Assembly (NCBI RefSeq): GCF_003240565.2
Contig: NZ_CP117255.1
Location: 1,364,001 to 1,428,000, forward strand
Reading direction: 5' to 3'
Source: Rhizobium tumorigenes
GTDB lineage: Bacteria > Pseudomonadota > Alphaproteobacteria > Rhizobiales > Rhizobiaceae
DNA: 64,000 nucleotides
Part shown: positions 47,337-56,452 of the stretch, piece after piece
Position numbering within the stretch: position 1 is the first letter of the stretch
Layout of the letters: each line of letters begins with the position of its first letter
Translations under genes and position numbers: made by a program
Notes under the pieces: generated by a model
Databases searched by the model: none
Told to the model about the DNA's origin: nothing
What the model saw: the letters and a program-made list of their open reading frames with translations, nothing else

Positions 47337-48890
47337 CTAAGCCTCCGGCGCCACGTAGCGCGGGAATACCGGCTTCGGTGCCTCCAGCGGGGTGCCCGGC
47401 ACGAGACGACCCGCCTCGCCCAGCGCCGCAAAATCGCGTTTGTCCGCAGGCGCTGCCACGAGGTCCAGCAGCTTGACTGCCGAATCCGGCACGAACGGCT
47501 GCAGCAGGATGGCAATCTGGCGAACCACCTCGGCGGTGACGTAAAGGACCGTTCCCATACGGACGAAATCGGTCTTCTTCAGCGCCCACGGCTCCTGGCC
47601 GGCAAAATACCGGTCGGTTTCAGAGACGACGGCGATGATGGCCGCCAGCGCCCGGTGGATCATCTGCTTGCCCATCTCGTCGCGGGTGATATCGGCCAGG
47701 GCATCGACTTGCGCCAACATCGCCTTGTCGTCATCTGACAGAGGCCCGCATTCCGGAATTTTTCCATCGCAATTCTTGACGATCATCGACAGCGAACGGC
47801 TGGCGAGGTTACCGATGCCGTTGGCAAGATCGGCGTTGATGCGTGTGCCGATGGCGTCTTCGCTGCAATTGCCGTCCTGGCCGAAAGAGATTTCGCGCAT
47901 CAGGAAATATCGGATCGGGTCGAGGCCGAAATGGGCAATCAGCTCGAACGGATCGAGCACGTTGCCGAGCGACTTCGACATCTTCTCTCCGCCCTTGGCA
48001 AGTACGAAGCCATGGGCAAAGATTCGCTTCGGCAACGGCAACCCGGCCGACATCAGGAACGCCGGCCAGTAGACGGCGTGGAAGCGGATGATGTCCTTGC
48101 CGATCACATGGACGTCGGCCGGCCAGAATTTTGCGCGCGGGCCGTTAGGGTCTTCCAGATAGCCTGTCGCGGTCAGGTAGTTGGTGAGCGCATCGACCCA
48201 GACATACATGACATGCGATGGATCGTTCGGCACCTTGATGCCCCAGTCGAAGGTCGTGCGTGAGATCGACAGGTCACGCAAGCCCGACTTGACGAAGGAC
48301 ATCACCTCGTTGCGGCGCTCGGAGGGGCCTATGAAATCGGGATCGCTCTCGTAGAGCGCCAGCAGCTTGTCCTGGTACTGAGAGAGCCGGAAGAAGTAGC
48401 TCTCCTCCTGCACCCATTCGACAACCGTGTCCTGCGGCCCGTAGCGCAGACCGTCGGCGCGTTTCTCGGTTTCGTTTTCCTGGTAATAGGCCTCGTCGCG
48501 CACGGAATACCAGCCGGCGTAGGAACCCTTGTAGATGTCGCCATTCTCGGCCATCCGGTTCCAGATGTCGCGCGAGGTCTGGTGGTGGCGCTCTTCCGTC
48601 GTGCGGATGAAGTCGTCGTTCGATGAATTCAGCAGCTTGCTCATCGCACGGAACTCGTCCGAGTTGCGCAATGCCAGCGCTTCCGGGGTAATCCCCTCGA
48701 GCTTTGCCGTCTGCTGCATCTTCTGGCCGTGCTCGTCGGTGCCGGTGAGAAAAAACACCTCGCGCCCGTCCAGCCGCTGGTAGCGGGCCAGCGCATCCGT
48801 GGCGATCAGCTCATAGGCATGGCCGATGTGCGGTCGGCCATTGGGATAGGCGATCGCGGTTGTGATGTAGAATGGGGAAGTGTCTTTCAT
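47337..48890 (-). CDS. metG: Methionyl-tRNA synthetase
   Basis: 517 residues from [12 protein letters not shown]; another ATG lies three codons upstream. The class I signatures PHIGHAYE (HIGH) and EKMSKSLGN (KMSKS) are clear. The protein is the shorter form without the C-terminal dimerisation domain found in E. coli. It leads the metG-tatD-MBL unit. Confidence 0.96.
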   Translation of the reverse strand: MKDTSPFYITTAIAYPNGRPHIGHAYELIATDALARYQRLDGREVFFLTGTDEHGQKMQQTAKLEGITPEALALRNSDEFRAMSKLLNSSNDDFIRTTEERHHQTSRDIWNRMAENGDIYKGSYAGWYSVRDEAYYQENETEKRADGLRYGPQDTVVEWVQEESYFFRLSQYQDKLLALYESDPDFIGPSERRNEVMSFVKSGLRDLSISRTTFDWGIKVPNDPSHVMYVWVDALTNYLTATGYLEDPNGPRAKFWPADVHVIGKDIIRFHAVYWPAFLMSAGLPLPKRIFAHGFVLAKGGEKMSKSLGNVLDPFELIAHFGLDPIRYFLMREISFGQDGNCSEDAIGTRINADLANGIGNLASRSLSMIVKNCDGKIPECGPLSDDDKAMLAQVDALADITRDEMGKQMIHRALAAIIAVVSETDRYFAGQEPWALKKTDFVRMGTVLYVTAEVVRQIAILLQPFVPDSAVKLLDLVAAPADKRDFAALGEAGRLVPGTPLEAPKPVFPRYVAPEA

Positions 48891-49008
48891 CGGCGGCATC
48901 GAGCCCGTCTTGTTATGTTTGAAGAAGCTGCGTCGCTATTATCGCAAGTCGCACCGCAGCGAAACCTTGAAGTTTGGCGCCAGCGTCGATCGACACGTCG
49001 GCCAGCGA

Positions 49009-50028
49009 CTACAGCTGCTGTTTTAGATCGCCCAGCACGGTCAATATGGTCTGCTTGCGATCGAGATTGTAGGCCTGCGACACCGTGAGCCGTTCGGTGA
49101 CGTCAGAATGAAGCCGCGACATCCGCTCGGCGTCCACCACCCGGCCTTCGAGTGCCGCCTGGCGCGCCCGCGCCATGATGTCGTCCTCGATCTGGGAGAC
49201 GAAGAAATCGAAGATCGTTTCGCTCTCCCTGCCCGACAGCACGTCCGCGAGCTTGTGCATCGCCTTGCGCGCTGCAGGGCCTTCGGAAGCCACGACCTGA
49301 CGGTAGGCCGCGACAATGTCCGCGCCACCGTAGTTGATGAGCTTCAGTGCCTCGCTGACACTGCCCTTGGCATCACGCAGAAGGTCGGCATCGGAGCCGA
49401 TGTCGAGATTGGACAACGCTGCCGCCAGCGCTTCGTCACTGAGCGGTAACAGGCGCAATGGCAGGCAGCGCGAGCGTATCGTCGGCAGAAGCTTGCCGGG
49501 CGCGTGCGACAGCACCAGGAACAGCGCCCGCTTCGGAGGCTCCTCGAGTATCTTGAGGATGGCGTTCGCAGCGCTGCGGTTCATGTCGTCGGCGGGGTCG
49601 ATGATGACGATGCGCCAGTTGCCGGTGCCCGACGTCTGCGAGAAGAATTTGCCGGCCCGCCTGACCTCGTCGACGGTGATCGCCGATTTCACCTTGCCGG
49701 TCTTTTCGTCGACCGGCCGCGCCAGATAGAGCAGGTTGTGAGACGCGCCTGAAACGATGGCATGGCTGACGACGGAGGCCGGATCGGGATCGGCGATCTC
49801 GGCCGGCGCCATCAGCGGATCCGGATGCGACAGCACATGATTGGCAAAGCGGAAGGCCAGCGTTGCCTTGCCGATGCCCTCCGGCCCCTCGATGAGGATG
49901 GCATGATGGCCCTTGCCGGAACGATAGGACTGGGCCAGGAACGCCTCAGCCTCTGCATGGCCGAAAAGCCTGGTATTTTCCATCGGAGCAATGGCGCCGT
50001 CCAGCACGCCGGGCCGTTCGTCGCTCAT
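49009..50028 (-). CDS. holB: DNA polymerase III subunit delta prime
   Basis: 339 residues of the clamp-loader AAA+ fold. The P-loop-like [16 protein letters not shown] is near residues 43-58, and [18 protein letters not shown] and [19 protein letters not shown] match HolB. It overlaps tmk by 4 bp (start inside the tmk stop), the usual coupling in this group. Confidence 0.93.
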   Translation of the reverse strand: MSDERPGVLDGAIAPMENTRLFGHAEAEAFLAQSYRSGKGHHAILIEGPEGIGKATLAFRFANHVLSHPDPLMAPAEIADPDPASVVSHAIVSGASHNLLYLARPVDEKTGKVKSAITVDEVRRAGKFFSQTSGTGNWRIVIIDPADDMNRSAANAILKILEEPPKRALFLVLSHAPGKLLPTIRSRCLPLRLLPLSDEALAAALSNLDIGSDADLLRDAKGSVSEALKLINYGGADIVAAYRQVVASEGPAARKAMHKLADVLSGRESETIFDFFVSQIEDDIMARARQAALEGRVVDAERMSRLHSDVTERLTVSQAYNLDRKQTILTVLGDLKQQL

Positions 50029-50741
50029 TGTGCCGTCTCCGGCCCGGCGCCCGCCTTCCCGTCATGCGATACCAGCCGCTGGCTGACAATGGCAAGAATG
50101 CGGGCCGCGATGTCTTCTGGCGTATGAAGAGCGTCGATGACATGGCAGCGTTGCGGATCGCCGGCAGCAATATCGAGAAACGCCTCGCGGCGCTTTTCAT
50201 GGGTTTCCATCTCTTCCTTTTCGAAGCGATCCGGCTCGGCCGTCGTCGCGGCTCCGCGCCTGTGTGCACGCTCGAGGCCGACGCTGGCGGGCAGGTCGAG
50301 GATCAGGGTACAGTCCGGCACGACGCCGTCTACGGCGATCCGTTGCAGCGCCTCGATAAAATCAGGCTCCAGATTGCCCGTCACGCCCTGGTAGACGCGC
50401 GATGAATCCATGAACCGGTCGCAGAGAACGACTTTCCCTTGCGCCAGAGCCGGGCGGATGACCTCTTCGACATGATCATTGCGGGCCGCAGCAAACAGAA
50501 TGGCTTCCATGCGCGTCCCGAAAGCCTCCGCAGCCCCGGACAGCAGCACGTGGCGCACCGCCTCCGCACCGGGCGAACCGCCGGGCTCGCGCGTGACAAT
50601 CACATCGCGACCGCTTGCCGTCAGGGCTTCGGCGAGCAGACGGATTTGCGTCGATTTACCGGCACCCTCCCCACCTTCAAAGCTTATGAACAAACCGGTT
50701 CCGTTCGACAATTGCTCGCATCCTGCGATCTCGCATTCCAT
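50025..50741 (-). CDS. tmk: Thymidylate kinase
   Basis: 238 residues. P-loop [18 protein letters not shown] motif [14 protein letters not shown] and the LID arginines ([11 protein letters not shown]) are present. It phosphorylates dTMP to dTDP. The first 16 residues are a short extension. It is coupled to holB. Confidence 0.95.
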   Translation of the reverse strand: MECEIAGCEQLSNGTGLFISFEGGEGAGKSTQIRLLAEALTASGRDVIVTREPGGSPGAEAVRHVLLSGAAEAFGTRMEAILFAAARNDHVEEVIRPALAQGKVVLCDRFMDSSRVYQGVTGNLEPDFIEALQRIAVDGVVPDCTLILDLPASVGLERAHRRGAATTAEPDRFEKEEMETHEKRREAFLDIAAGDPQRCHVIDALHTPEDIAARILAIVSQRLVSHDGKAGAGPETAQ

Positions 50742-50860
50742 TCAGCAGGCAGATAGGCACTGCCATCGGCCGTTGGCGACTGTTTAACGCAAGACGACGC
50801 CGGACGAAACCGTCTGGCCGAGAGTTTGCGATGTTGTACGGTGATTTGCCCGAAGCTTTG

Positions 50861-52042
50861 TCAAGCCGGGGTCGGCGTTTCCCAGAGCCAGGAAAACAAA
50901 AGCGTTTCCGATAGCTCGACCAAAGCATCGAGCGCCCGGCGCCCGAGACCGCCCTGCGCGACCTCGCCATCGGTGAACAGCGGAACCTCGCGCACGACGC
51001 GGGTGCCGGAAAACACTTTCAAAATCCCAGCCGGCTGGCCGCTCGCGACAGGCGCCGCCAGCGGCCAGCGGTAGATGACGCGGGCGGTCAGCCGATCGGG
51101 ATTGTTGACGGGCACGTAGACATCCACGCCTGTCTTGGCCACAAGCCCGACCGATGCCCTGGCGCCGCCATAAACGCTGGCCGTGCCAATCACTTCTCCT
51201 TCATCGAAAACACGCTGGCTCCTGAAATTGCTCAGTCCCCATTCCAGCACGCGCTTGGCTTCCTCGGTGCGCTCCTTGTCGGAGCCAAGCCCGCCCATCG
51301 CCAAGAACAGACGCCGGCCGTCACGCGTCACGGAGGAGACGATCGAAAACCCCTCACCCTCCGCAAAGCCTGTCCCCAGCCCGTCCACACCCATGGTCAG
51401 CGGCAGCAGCGGATTGCGGTTTCGCTGAAAAATCTTGTTCCAGGTAAAGTCGGGCTGCGAGAATGACTTGTAGAGGTCCGGATATTTTGACTGCAGGTCG
51501 CGCGCCAGTGTCACCAGTTCGCGTGCGGAAACCTTGCTGTCGGCATCGGGAAGTCCCGTCGCATTGCCGAACTTCGCCTTCGGCATGCCGATCTCGCGCG
51601 CATGCTGGGTCATCCTGCGGGCAAACTCCGCCTCGCTGACGGACATGCCTTCGGCAAGCACGATGCAGGCGTCATTGGCCTGCTGAATCGCCGCGCCCTG
51701 GACGAGATCGCCGATCCGCACGCGGGATTTCAGCGCTGCAAACATGGTCGACGCCCGCGATGGTGCGCCGCCCCGGCGCCAGGCATTTTCGGAGACCGGA
51801 TAGGTGGTGTCGAGGCTGACCTCGTTGCGCGTCAGCGCATCGAACACGACGTCCAGCGTCATCAGCTTTGCCAGCGACGCCGGCGAGAATGGCTTGTCCT
51901 CGTTCTTGGCCAAGAGAACGGTGCCCGTCGACGCCTCGATCATAAAGGCCTGCCCGGCCTTGGTATCGAAGACCGATGGTGGCGTTTGTGCGAACGCATT
52001 TGTGGAAAACAACAAGACAGCAGCGAAAAGGCATTTCAGCAT
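50861..52042 (-). CDS. DD-carboxypeptidase-like penicillin-binding protein with altered motifs
   Basis: 393 residues. A signal peptide (ends near FAQTP) is followed by a peptidase S11 domain. The SxxK motif is intact (SPASLAKLM). At the SxN position the sequence reads IQQANDA, and at KTG it reads DGLGTGF, so the KTG lysine is glycine. A C-terminal PBP5-like beta domain follows. It sits in the conserved rlpA-dac-tmk order and would be periplasmic. Because two of three active-site motifs are changed, DD-carboxypeptidase activity should not be assumed. Confidence 0.85.
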   Translation of the reverse strand: MLKCLFAAVLLFSTNAFAQTPPSVFDTKAGQAFMIEASTGTVLLAKNEDKPFSPASLAKLMTLDVVFDALTRNEVSLDTTYPVSENAWRRGGAPSRASTMFAALKSRVRIGDLVQGAAIQQANDACIVLAEGMSVSEAEFARRMTQHAREIGMPKAKFGNATGLPDADSKVSARELVTLARDLQSKYPDLYKSFSQPDFTWNKIFQRNRNPLLPLTMGVDGLGTGFAEGEGFSIVSSVTRDGRRLFLAMGGLGSDKERTEEAKRVLEWGLSNFRSQRVFDEGEVIGTASVYGGARASVGLVAKTGVDVYVPVNNPDRLTARVIYRWPLAAPVASGQPAGILKVFSGTRVVREVPLFTDGEVAQGGLGRRALDALVELSETLLFSWLWETPTPA

Positions 52043-52110
52043 CGATAGTCCCCTTCCCGCTAGCCAGCATCCAAGTTACGCGCGGCCCGGGGCGAAGGCA
52101 ATTGCCGCCT

Positions 52111-53229
52111 TCATTCAGCCCGCGCGGCAACCATCTGCCGATGATACGATGCCAGTATCGATTTCTGCGTCAGGCCATCGTTGCGGACCATGACGGCGTC
52201 GAAAGCCAGCTCCCGTGGAGCAGCCCTGTCAGGCTCCCCATAGGCAACGACAAGCGACGACGCGTGTGTCAGCGCGGCAAAACCCTGGCGGGAATTCGGC
52301 CGCTCGTAAGGAACGGGTCCGATTTGCGGCAGCGACACGAGGATACCCTGGGCCGCCGGCTCCGGTGCACCCCAGTTCATCGGTGGCTGCTGCTGCTTGA
52401 AGGCCGGCGACGTCGGTGTCGATCCGGCATAGGCAGTCGACGCCATGGGAGCTGCCGCGGGTGCCCCCGATGTCGGACGGCGGGTCGGCTGGCGAAGCGG
52501 CGTCTGGACATAGTCCGGCAACTGGTCGGCCGTCATCTTGCCATTCGATGCGACCATCAGGCCGCTGCCGAACTGGCCACCCGGATTGATGCCCGGCAAG
52601 CGGCTGCCCTTCGGTACATAGGAGGCCATCAGGTAGGGCATGTCGTGACCCTCGAGCGGCGCACGACCGACATATTGCACCCGGACATTGCCGGTACCGC
52701 TGTCGCGAAGATCGAGGAGGTCGGCGCTCTTGTTCGAAAGGTCGATGATGCGGCCGGGATGATACGGACCGCGATCGTTGACACGCACGATCACCGATGA
52801 ACCGTTCTCGACGTTGGTGACGCGCGCATAGCTCGGCAGCGGAAATGTCGGATGGGCCGCAGACAGGGTCAACTGGTCGTAGACCTCGCCATTGGCCGTC
52901 AGGCGGCCGTGAAATGCGGAGCCGTACCAGGACGCGATGCCGACCTTGTTGTACTTGTAGTCTTCCTTCGGATAATACCAGGCACCCTTCACCTGATAGG
53001 GATTTCCGACCATGAAGCGTCCGCCGCCGCTGGGGATCTTGCCACTGGTGACGACGCGCGGACTGGCCTTGACGCCATATTCGGCTTCAGAAAAATATTC
53101 CTTGCCATGCTTGGTCTTCAGAGGCGGAGCATGCGTCGTGCCGCAGGCGGAAACGGCTGCACACATGGCCGAGAGTGCCGCCCAGCGCAGGCCTCTCCTG
53201 TATGATACCGAAACATTTTCGAACGTCAT
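52111..53229 (-). CDS. rlpA: RlpA-family septal ring lytic transglycosylase/lipoprotein
   Basis: 372 residues from MTFENVSVSY. A lipobox-like AAVSAC ends the signal sequence, so it is probably an outer-membrane lipoprotein. The double-psi beta barrel shows IASWYGSAFHGRLTANGE, TNVENGSSVIVRVNDRGPY and GRIIDLSNKSADLL, including the catalytic Asp region. The C-terminal 150 residues are Pro/Ala-rich and lack a clear SPOR domain. It is the first gene of the minus-strand block. Confidence 0.88.
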   Translation of the reverse strand: MTFENVSVSYRRGLRWAALSAMCAAVSACGTTHAPPLKTKHGKEYFSEAEYGVKASPRVVTSGKIPSGGGRFMVGNPYQVKGAWYYPKEDYKYNKVGIASWYGSAFHGRLTANGEVYDQLTLSAAHPTFPLPSYARVTNVENGSSVIVRVNDRGPYHPGRIIDLSNKSADLLDLRDSGTGNVRVQYVGRAPLEGHDMPYLMASYVPKGSRLPGINPGGQFGSGLMVASNGKMTADQLPDYVQTPLRQPTRRPTSGAPAAAPMASTAYAGSTPTSPAFKQQQPPMNWGAPEPAAQGILVSLPQIGPVPYERPNSRQGFAALTHASSLVVAYGEPDRAAPRELAFDAVMVRNDGLTQKSILASYHRQMVAARAE

Positions 53230-53250
53230 GTCTGCCAAACCGATACGCAA

Positions 53251-53572
53251 TACTGAACAAGGTGGAACAGAAGAGGGTGGATGAGACGATGGGTCTTCAA
53301 CTCCAATTCCGACCTACGCCCCAATCACCTAACGGGACTTTAATCATGTTTGCATGATGTCAAATTAGCCGGTCCCAGTGGCCGAAAAGGAACAATTGTA
53401 ACGATCATGGTTAACCGGTGGTAAACGGAAACGGGGCAACGGCGCGCCTACCCTGACGGCCGGTAACAGCGCAAACCCGTCGCGCAACCGCGCTGTGCCC
53501 CCGGATCGGATCTCAACCCTCAGGTCAGGTTCATCCCATAGCCGTACCGTTTGTTATCCCCGGGGAAACTAT
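53251..53572. other. Intergenic region between rlpA and the small secreted protein gene
   Basis: 322 bp between divergent genes, holding the promoters of both. I see no strong hairpin, repeat or small coding frame in it. Confidence 0.5.
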
Positions 53573-53911
53573 ATGCGCCTGTCTTCTATCATCCTGGCCG
53601 GCTCACTGGCGGTTTCCACCACTGCGTTCGCCAATTCTCCCTGCAGCGGCAAAAAAGGCGGCATCGACCATTGCGAGGGCAGCACATTCATCTGCAATGA
53701 CGGATCGGTGAGCGCCAGCAAGAAGTCATGCTCAGGCACAATGAGTTCGGGCACGGGAGCACTCGGCATAATCGGCTCGCAACCGGAAGAAATGTCGCCG
53801 ACATCTTCGAGCGAATGCTCCTGCCGATCGGCTACGTATTGCACCGGCCCAAAAGGCGGCCACTTCTGCACCACCGATACCGGTGGCAAAAGCTATCTCC
53901 GTAAAGACTGA
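53573..53911 (+). CDS. Small secreted cysteine-containing protein
   Basis: 112 residues from MRLSSIILAGSL. A signal peptide is cleaved near AFANSP. The mature protein has eight cysteines in two clusters, around SPCSGKKGGIDHCEGS and SECSCRSATYCTGPKGGHFC, which suggests disulphides. The family and function are unknown. It is the last chromosomal-looking gene before the tRNA-Ser island. Confidence 0.75.
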   Translation: MRLSSIILAGSLAVSTTAFANSPCSGKKGGIDHCEGSTFICNDGSVSASKKSCSGTMSSGTGALGIIGSQPEEMSPTSSSECSCRSATYCTGPKGGHFCTTDTGGKSYLRKD

Positions 53912-54106
53912 CGAACGTGCCTCTAAGGGCCAACGATATTGGCTTCGATCCATGTGGCAAACGGGCTGACGCCGCCGAAAAGGTTGACGCCGGGTCGCAA
54001 GAAGCTATAAGCGCAAGTCGAAAACCGAAATAGTTGCGAACTGCGCCGCAACTAGACATTCCGGTCGACGGTATTGAAGAAGAAACCGCTTCGATATCAT
54101 ATACTT

Positions 54107-54196
54107 GGAAGAGTGTCCGAGTGGTTTAAGGAACCGGTCTTGAAAACCGGCGTGCGGGAGACCGTACCGTGGGTTCGAATCCCACCTCTTCCGCCA
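54107..54196 (+). tRNA. tRNA-Ser(TGA)
   Basis: 90 nt with the long variable arm of serine tRNAs. The acceptor GGAAGAG pairs with CTCTTCC, followed by G and an encoded CCA. The anticodon loop CTTGAAA gives TGA. The T-arm is GTGGGTTCGAATCCCAC. The gene content to its right is of mobile type, so its 3' end is the probable attachment site of that island. Confidence 0.96.
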
Positions 54197-54316
54197 TCTG
54201 GCTTTGTATTTGCTGTGTAATTTGCAATTGTCGGCTTCGTGCCCTACTCCGTGCCCTACCGCAATCGCTGTAACCCCGCGCAATTATCTGCAAAATTCCG
54301 CAAGTTCGATGCTGTC

Positions 54317-54703
54317 TTATCGCTCGGCGTCGCGTGTCTTTGTCCGCCCATGCGATGATTCGTAGGCGATTAGATCCTCCTCTCGATACAAAACACGGCC
54401 ACGCCGCTTCACGTAGGCCGGTCCCTCGCCTTCTCCCCGCCAACGCGCAAGGGTAGGAAGCGAAGCCCGAAGCCTGGCGGCCACCTCGTCGGTGGTCAGC
54501 ATAGCACTCGGATCGGCAGTTTTCTGAGGCGATGGAGACACCGGATGCAATGCGGGCTTATTCCCGAATGAGCCGACAGCTCTCATAGCCTTCCCGGCGC
54601 CGATTACGCGTACGTCATCACCCTCGACAACAAAGCTTCCGGCGACCAACGCCATGACAATGCGCCCGATTGTCTCGGCGTCCAACTGGCTCGGCGCCTT
54701 CAT
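54317..54703 (-). CDS. HTH protein, AlpA/excisionase-like C-terminus
   Basis: 128 residues. Residues 68-118 form a MerR/AlpA-like winged HTH (MLTTDEVAARLRASLPTLARW, YREEDLIAYE), the type used by excisionases and small regulators next to integration sites. The N-terminal 65 residues are not recognised. It lies 120 bp from the tRNA-Ser and overlaps the upstream small gene by 4 bp. Confidence 0.75.
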   Translation of the reverse strand: MKAPSQLDAETIGRIVMALVAGSFVVEGDDVRVIGAGKAMRAVGSFGNKPALHPVSPSPQKTADPSAMLTTDEVAARLRASLPTLARWRGEGEGPAYVKRRGRVLYREEDLIAYESSHGRTKTRDAER

Positions 54704-54924
54704 CGATCGCCAGCCTCCAACTCTCGCGTCAGAGCGTCCCGCAAGCGAGTCACTTCGGCGCGGGACAGGGTCGCATAGCCAGCGAGTTCACGCGCTGTGT
54801 TGACGACGCTGAACATGAAGACATCGGGATCGGTAACGATGACACCAACATCCATAGCCATGCCAGTGGTATCGATCACCTCGGTAGGTGTCTGAAAAAT
54901 GTCGCGGACTTTTGCAGTGCTCAT
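54700..54924 (-). CDS. Small hypothetical protein
   Basis: 74 residues with GAGGAAAA before the ATG. The sequence is acidic and partly hydrophobic, ending in a helical, charged tail (LSRAEVTRLRDALTRELEAG). ATGA overlap with the HTH gene shows they are cotranscribed. I do not recognise it. Confidence 0.65.
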   Translation of the reverse strand: MSTAKVRDIFQTPTEVIDTTGMAMDVGVIVTDPDVFMFSVVNTARELAGYATLSRAEVTRLRDALTRELEAGDR

Positions 54925-54968
54925 CGTCTTTTCCTCTTAACCATAATTGGCTGTGGGGGTAGACATAT

Positions 54969-55006
54969 AAGCGGTGGCACTTATAGTCAAGTAAGTGCCA
55001 CCGCTT
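54969..55006. promoter_or_regulatory. Perfect 15-bp inverted repeat between divergent island genes
   Basis: The arms AAGCGGTGGCACTTA and its complement are separated by 8 nt. The element lies 45 bp from the start of the small minus-strand gene and 21 bp from the ribbon-helix-helix gene start, covering the likely promoters of both. The adjacent DNA-binding protein is the obvious candidate ligand. Confidence 0.7.
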
Positions 55007-55026
55007 TTAATTTAATGGAGATGATG

Positions 55027-55185
55027 ATGGGCCGTCCGCCGATGGGCTTCAAGGAATTGACGATCCGGCTTACCGCCGAGATGTCTGAGCGAATAGACCA
55101 ACTTGCCGGCAAAAACCGTCGCGCCGAATGGATCCGACAAGTCCTGCAAGAAGCTCTTGATCGGCAGGACATTAAATCCGAATAG
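55027..55185 (+). CDS. Ribbon-helix-helix small regulator
   Basis: 52 residues from the third of three consecutive ATGs; GGAG lies 9 bp upstream, so the earlier two are also possible. The pattern MGFKELTIRLTAEMSERIDQ is one beta strand and helix, and RRAEWIRQVLQEAL the second helix, as in Arc/MetJ-type or CopG regulators. It probably binds the inverted repeat just upstream and controls itself and the divergent genes. Confidence 0.75.
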   Translation: MGRPPMGFKELTIRLTAEMSERIDQLAGKNRRAEWIRQVLQEALDRQDIKSE

Positions 55186-55267
55186 TCTTATGATGCCTAT
55201 TGGGTAGGTTTGCGCTTACGAGCAAACCGTGGCCGCAACTTCAATGGCTCTTAACCGAAGATCAGAC

Positions 55268-56089
55268 ATGGCAAATAAGGAAGTCAGCCTTTCGGTACTT
55301 GAAAAAGGCTCCGGATACAGAAAAATACTACGAGTGGTTGACCGAGGAAAAGATGAGGTCGTCTTAATCATACCGGCCCTTGCGATGAACTACGAAGGAC
55401 CTAACCCTTACGCGACAAGAGACGAGTTACAAAGCACCACCATCGCTGAAAACCGCTGGTCGATACATCCGAGCAAAAAATCATTAAAACAGATAAATCT
55501 TATAAAAAAAACGACACGGACGGTGAGCACGGAAATCGAAGATGGATTTTTGGTAACGAGCACGATCAAAAGCAAGTCTGGGTTTCAGCCGGTTTTCTCC
55601 CGAAGAGTGCCACGAATGAAGGAGCCTGTCTTTGATGTAAGTGGCGCAGGCTCTACAAACATCGGGACCTATAACCCGAAAAAACTCCAACTTTTGACGG
55701 CGCTTTTGGTCGGGCACAAAGATGTCGCCTTTTTACCAACAATCCCCGACAAATCGATTTCGATTTGGGTAATTGAAGTCGGTATGTATGCCGTGGTTTT
55801 AATGGCAAGCTTCCTAAAGTTCCCAGCTTATCAAGGCAATTCGCGTGAGGTTTATACGAATGACCCCGGTCCGGAATTTGATGGACCGTTTGGTACGAGC
55901 ATGAGTCCCGATCAATGTATAAATTACTTCACCAAAGAAAGAATATTGTTGGCCGGCGACGCTTTTAAAAACCATCCTGACGTTGTCAACAGTAAATATT
56001 ATCATGGACTACTAACAAATCCGAAATTTTTAGCAATTCATCCACGCGATGGACGGTTAGTCGATGGCCAGATGATTAACCTATCGTGA
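55268..56089 (+). CDS. AT-rich orphan protein
   Basis: 273 residues from MANKEVSLSV; the frame extends 13 codons upstream from a GTG. Codon use is markedly more AT-rich than in flanking genes, with AAA, ATT and TTA frequent, which points to recent transfer. There is no signal peptide; one hydrophobic stretch lies near residue 175 (IWVIEVGMYAVVLMASFL). The C-terminal HPRDGRLVDGQM is charged. I do not recognise it. Confidence 0.7.
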   Translation: MANKEVSLSVLEKGSGYRKILRVVDRGKDEVVLIIPALAMNYEGPNPYATRDELQSTTIAENRWSIHPSKKSLKQINLIKKTTRTVSTEIEDGFLVTSTIKSKSGFQPVFSRRVPRMKEPVFDVSGAGSTNIGTYNPKKLQLLTALLVGHKDVAFLPTIPDKSISIWVIEVGMYAVVLMASFLKFPAYQGNSREVYTNDPGPEFDGPFGTSMSPDQCINYFTKERILLAGDAFKNHPDVVNSKYYHGLLTNPKFLAIHPRDGRLVDGQMINLS

Positions 56090-56095
56090 CGCCCC

Positions 56096-56452
56096 TTAGT
56101 TCACCGCGCATTTTTCGGCCATGACCGATATCCCGGTCGGCGTGGCCAGCTCGATACTACCTTCTATAAAAAAAGGAGATTCCGGCTCATCGTCTATTCG
56201 GAATGACTGCTGTCGCCCGGATACGATGATTTGCCAACCCTTCGCATACGCCGCATCGAGAATGGTCGTCACTTCCGCCAGGCTTTGCTGCAGGACAACA
56301 TGCCCGACGAAGATTTTTTCTTCAATTTCGACATCGATCAACACATAGCACCGATCAACGCCGGGCATGGTCCCTTCGCTGATACCTGATGCGATGTCGT
56401 CTAACAGGACGACTCCCCCATCTTTAAACAAAAAGCTGGCATCACTCGTCAT
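56096..56452 (-). CDS. Small protein after the tape-measure gene
   Basis: 118 residues, acidic, no signal peptide, with alternating beta-like segments (GGVVLLDDIASG, GRQQSFRIDDEPESP). It overlaps the tape-measure gene by 11 bp, so it is its translational partner and could be a tail-associated protein. The family is not recognised. Confidence 0.65.
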   Translation of the reverse strand: MTSDASFLFKDGGVVLLDDIASGISEGTMPGVDRCYVLIDVEIEEKIFVGHVVLQQSLAEVTTILDAAYAKGWQIIVSGRQQSFRIDDEPESPFFIEGSIELATPTGISVMAEKCAVN

